Source: Candidatus Firestoneibacteriota bacterium (lineage in GTDB: Bacteria > Oederibacteriota > JAAXVQ01). From it: a DNA stretch of 7,407 nt. Under the pieces are notes generated by a model that saw only the letters and a list, made by a program, of their open reading frames with translations, made no database searches and had not been told where the DNA came from. The position numbers and the translations under genes were made by a program. Shown here in pieces: positions 5,320-7,407 of the stretch (positions are counted from its first letter, which is position 1; every line of letters begins with the position of its first letter). Where the stretch lies: NCBI GenBank assembly GCA_013335425.1, contig JAAXVQ010000091.1, positions 1-7,407 on the forward strand. Direction: 5' to 3'.

Positions 5320-5997
5320 ATGTCTTGGGTTGAAAAAAAATGGGTGTTGGGTTTGTGCTGGCTGGTCATGGCGGCCTGGTTGCCTACGAGCGCCTGGTGC
5401 GATGCGCCGACTGTGGATCAAGCCAAACCCCGCTTGGTGATGGTCAAGGTTCCCCATTGGAAAGTCAGCTTTTTCAACCTGCCGGACGAACTTCCGGTAT
5501 TGCTGCCTGCGGGCGAAACGTTCGATCCCGCGCGCCGGCAATACGATTTTTCCGAAGGCATGGAAGCCATGGAAGTTTTCGTGAAGTTGCGTTCCCAGGA
5601 CGATTTGTCCCCTACCTACCGTTTGTTTTTACAAAAATGGCCTCTCTACCAGAAGTTTTTTCAAGCTGTGGACGCTGAAAATTTTGAACAGGCCCGGTCC
5701 TTGATCGAGTCAATCCGCCGCTTGGATCCCGGAGAGCCTGCCGTGCATTTTTATAAAGGCAGCCTCCACAGTCAAGCCGGAGAATACGCGGCGGCTGAAA
5801 GCGAATACCAGCGTTGCCGGGAATTATTTCCAGCCTATGCCCCGGTCTACATCAATTTGGCACGCTTGGCTATGGCTCGACAGGCAAAAAAAGAAGCGCA
5901 ACAATATTTGCAGCAGGCGTTGGCACGGGCTACGGATGATGAACAGGCGCCTACCCGCCGGTTGGCTGAACAAATGCTGCAAAGCTTGAACCCTTAA
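5320..5997 (+). CDS. Exported tetratricopeptide-repeat protein of unknown function
   Basis: This 225-residue protein carries a signal peptide: Lys6-Lys7, a hydrophobic core VLGLCWLVMAAWL (9-21), and a likely cleavage after SAWC or just beyond (about 27-30). The region 30-135 is not recognised; it holds a short proline-rich beta-like part (VKVPHWKVSFFNLPDELPVLLPAGETFDP) and then helices. Two TPR units are visible at about 140-173 (PAVHFYKGSLHSQAGEYAAAESEYQRCRELFPAY) and 174-207 (APVYINLARLAMARQ, then EAQQYLQQALARA), with a weaker helix pair before them at about 113-136. TPRs bind partner proteins, so a periplasmic or envelope-assembly scaffold role is plausible but unproven. GGAGG (5308-5312) sits 7 bases before the ATG, a good ribosome site. 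Confidence 0.8.
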   Translation: MSWVEKKWVLGLCWLVMAAWLPTSAWCDAPTVDQAKPRLVMVKVPHWKVSFFNLPDELPVLLPAGETFDPARRQYDFSEGMEAMEVFVKLRSQDDLSPTYRLFLQKWPLYQKFFQAVDAENFEQARSLIESIRRLDPGEPAVHFYKGSLHSQAGEYAAAESEYQRCRELFPAYAPVYINLARLAMARQAKKEAQQYLQQALARATDDEQAPTRRLAEQMLQSLNP

Positions 5998-6065
5998 GCG
6001 GGGGTGGGCAGTATTTGAGAACAAGTCCGCGTATGAAGATGTTTTGATTTAAGCACGTTTTATCC

Positions 6066-6072
6066 AAGGAGG
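6066..6072 (+). promoter_or_regulatory. Shine-Dalgarno site deciding the GyrI-like start
   Basis: AAGGAGG ends 5 bases before the ATG at 6078 but only 2 bases before the in-frame GTG at 6075. The spacing therefore favours ATG 6078 as the start. Confidence 0.75.
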
Positions 6073-6077
6073 ACGTG

Positions 6078-6545
6078 ATGCCGGAAATTCGCCGCATTGA
6101 TTCTGGAAAAATTGCCTGTATCGAGGAAAAGGGCCCATATGGTAATTTGTCGCCCTTGTTCCACCAGCTTAAGGATTTTTTAAACCAAAGACACGTACCC
6201 TATAAGGACGAACATTTTGCCGTGATTTATGACGCTCCCGGGACGCATGATTTAAACCGGTTGCATTTTGCTGCAGGTTTGGAATTGGCTGGTGAAACGC
6301 TGGGCAATGGGGAAGTGATCGTGGTGACCCGGCCGGCGGGTTGGCTGGCGTGTGAAACCCATCGCGGCAGCTTTGAGCAATTGGATGAAACGCATCAACG
6401 TCTGTGGCAATGGGCGCAATCCCAGGGCTATCGCCCCAGCGGCGCACCTTATGAGTTTTTTCTTTCCGGCCCCTTGCCGGGAGAATCCGCGGATCCGGGC
6501 CCTGTGGTGGTGGAGATCCAGCTGCCCGTGGAAAAGGTCGGTTGA
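6078..6545 (+). CDS. GyrI-like small-molecule-binding domain protein (SOUL/AraC effector-binding superfamily)
   Basis: This is a 155-residue stand-alone effector-binding domain, without the DNA-binding part seen in transcription activators of the same fold. It opens PEIRRIDSGKIACIEEKGPYGNLSPLFHQLKDFL, matching the first strand and helix of GyrI domains ('.V..I.......I...G.Y..I...F..L..W'). FAVIYDAPGTHD (47-58) and HFAAGLEL are the middle strands. ACETHRGSFEQLDETHQRLWQWAQSQGYRPSGAPYEFFLSG (91-131) is the hallmark second repeat ('A...H.G.Y..L...Y..L..W....G......P.E.Y'), with Glu126 at the conserved acidic position. VVVEIQLPVEK closes the fold and holds Glu146. Relatives bind hydrophobic or cationic compounds, and some act as hydrolases; the ligand here is unknown. 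Its stop overlaps the next gene's start (TTGA), pointing to a functional pair with the GNAT enzyme. Confidence 0.8.
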   Translation: MPEIRRIDSGKIACIEEKGPYGNLSPLFHQLKDFLNQRHVPYKDEHFAVIYDAPGTHDLNRLHFAAGLELAGETLGNGEVIVVTRPAGWLACETHRGSFEQLDETHQRLWQWAQSQGYRPSGAPYEFFLSGPLPGESADPGPVVVEIQLPVEKVG

Positions 6546-7378
6546 ATTTGGAGTTTATAAGATGTGCCGAACAAGTGCTGGAGAGTTGGCGTCGGCGTTA
6601 TCGCGAAAGCCTGGGCGTGCCGGTGATACCGGATTTTCATGAAGCGCTCTGCCGTTGGGGACAGGCGTTTGAAATCCGCGACGCGGGGCGCGCTCAGGGT
6701 TATTTGATTTTTGCAGGTGAGACATGGCGGCGTGATCGGGGCAGCATTATTCCGGAGTTTTATTTGAGCGTGGGTTCCGCCCGGGCCGCCAAAGACATGT
6801 TGCGGGAAGCTTTTGAAAAATTTAAACCCGACCGCGTCCTGGGGCGCACGGACGACCCTGCGGGTTTTCCGCTGCTGATGGATATGGGCCTTCCCAACCA
6901 AGTGGCGTCTCCGCTGTATGTGCTCGACACGCCGGCAGCTTGGCAGGAAGATCCTGAGATCGGCTTGGCGGAAAGCTCCCTGGAGGATGCCTCCCGCCTA
7001 GCGGCGTTGTATGCTGCGGCGCCCCCGGAAGACGGAGGCATCCAAGAGGACGTGGCTCTGATGAAAAGCCTGGTTGCCTGGCGGCATTACCGGCTGACGC
7101 TGACAGGCGGCGAGGTGGCCGCAGTAGGGTATGTGGCGCCCCAAGGCGGGCGTTATGTAAGTGTTCATTCGATTGTCGGACCTGCGTTTCGGGGGAGGGG
7201 TTTGGGGCGGTATCTGGCAGGGTTTGCCTTGAACCGGGAATTGTCCGAAAATAAGATCTTTTTAGCAACGGTCCATTCGGACAATGAAGCGGCCAAGAAC
7301 CTCATCGAGTCGTTGGGGGCCCGTTTGGCAGGACATTTCGTACATTTTTCCGCGGAGGGATCGGTACGCCGAGATTAA
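6542..7378 (+). CDS. GNAT-family N-acetyltransferase with a second, degenerate GNAT-like N-terminal half
   Basis: This 278-residue protein has a C-terminal half (about 138-272) that is a clear GNAT domain: SRLAALYAAAP early helix, VSVHSIVGPAFRGRGLGRYLAGFAL with the acetyl-CoA pyrophosphate loop RGRGLG (217-222), IFLATVHSDNEAAKNLIESLGA (239-260) with the typical 'N..A..L....G' helix, and a last strand AGHFVHFS. The N-terminal half (about 40-130) shows the same order of elements in worn form: GYLIFAGETW, IIPEFYLSVGSARAAKDMLREAF, and RVLGRTDDPAGFPLLMDMGLP, which mimics the fifth strand and fourth helix. It lacks the R.G.G loop. A tandem GNAT with one active domain is therefore inferred. The substrate is unknown. 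The TTG start at 6542 overlaps the preceding stop as TTGA; no in-frame ATG lies nearby, and an AAGG at 6534-6537 is only a weak ribosome site, consistent with coupled translation. Confidence 0.8.
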   Translation: MNLEFIRCAEQVLESWRRRYRESLGVPVIPDFHEALCRWGQAFEIRDAGRAQGYLIFAGETWRRDRGSIIPEFYLSVGSARAAKDMLREAFEKFKPDRVLGRTDDPAGFPLLMDMGLPNQVASPLYVLDTPAAWQEDPEIGLAESSLEDASRLAALYAAAPPEDGGIQEDVALMKSLVAWRHYRLTLTGGEVAAVGYVAPQGGRYVSVHSIVGPAFRGRGLGRYLAGFALNRELSENKIFLATVHSDNEAAKNLIESLGARLAGHFVHFSAEGSVRRD

Positions 7379-7398
7379 ATTTTTGGTAGGGTTTTAAA

Positions 7399-7407
7399 GG
7401 GGGGGGG
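7399..7407 (+). other. Terminal run of nine G
   Basis: The sequence ends in an uninterrupted G9 after TTTTAAA, immediately downstream of the GNAT stop at 7378. A homopolymer at a contig tip may be a sequencing artefact rather than genomic sequence. No terminator or gene is visible in 7379-7407. Confidence 0.5.

Noticed and set aside
5998..6065. Promoter between the TPR and GyrI-like genes
   Set aside because: TTGAGA (6015-6020) has no -10 box at acceptable spacing, so read-through from the TPR gene is as likely.
6075..6077. GTG one codon earlier as start of the GyrI-like gene
   Set aside because: It is only 2 bases from AAGGAGG; the ATG at 6078 has normal spacing.
1..7407. CRISPR array, tRNA/rRNA gene, transposase or phage module
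   Set aside because: No regular spaced repeats, RNA gene sequence, or mobile-element coding motifs were seen on either strand.

Overview
The window looks like a fragment of a chromosome from an uncultivated Gram-negative bacterium. A TonB-dependent receptor and a periplasmic binding protein imply an outer membrane. The C-terminal domain at the left edge (an 'FNPETTI' Ig-like/secretion-sorting type) is common in FCB-group and related candidate phyla. The main block is moderately GC-rich with tightly overlapping genes. No marker in the window fixes the phylum. Coding starts mid-gene at base 1 and the sequence ends in a run of nine G, so this may be an entire short metagenomic contig.

Layout. 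Bases 1-249 hold the last 82 codons of a secreted or surface protein. Bases 250-300 are very AT-rich and carry a perfect 11-bp inverted repeat. Directly across that repeat, without any start codon or N-terminal part, begins the C-terminal third of a BtuB-like TonB-dependent receptor (to 824). From 902 to 4149 runs a compact vitamin B12 (corrinoid) salvage operon: periplasmic binding protein (BtuF), ATPase (BtuD), membrane permease (BtuC) and cob(I)alamin adenosyltransferase (CobO/BtuR). The genes overlap by 11 and 4 bp, and the last follows 8 bp later with a strong AGGAGG site. Together they would bring corrinoid across the outer membrane (BtuB), through the periplasm and inner membrane (BtuFDC), and convert it to adenosylcobalamin (CobO).

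A small Dabb-family gene lies on the minus strand (4169-4477), converging on the operon. The 152-bp divergent region upstream of it holds an AT-rich palindrome, a terminator-like hairpin, an 8-bp inverted repeat and a good -10 box placed so that the macrodomain gene (4630-5196) would be transcribed as a leaderless mRNA. A spacer with a 9-bp-periodic ATCTGCG element follows. Next come an exported TPR protein (5320-5997) and a translationally coupled pair: a GyrI-like ligand-binding protein and a GNAT acetyltransferase that appears to be a degenerate tandem GNAT (6078-7378).

I see no convincing new multi-gene system. The most interesting points are the breakpoint at about 283-300, the leaderless macrodomain promoter with its inverted repeat, the ATCTGCG repeat, and the double-GNAT protein coupled to a GyrI-like sensor.
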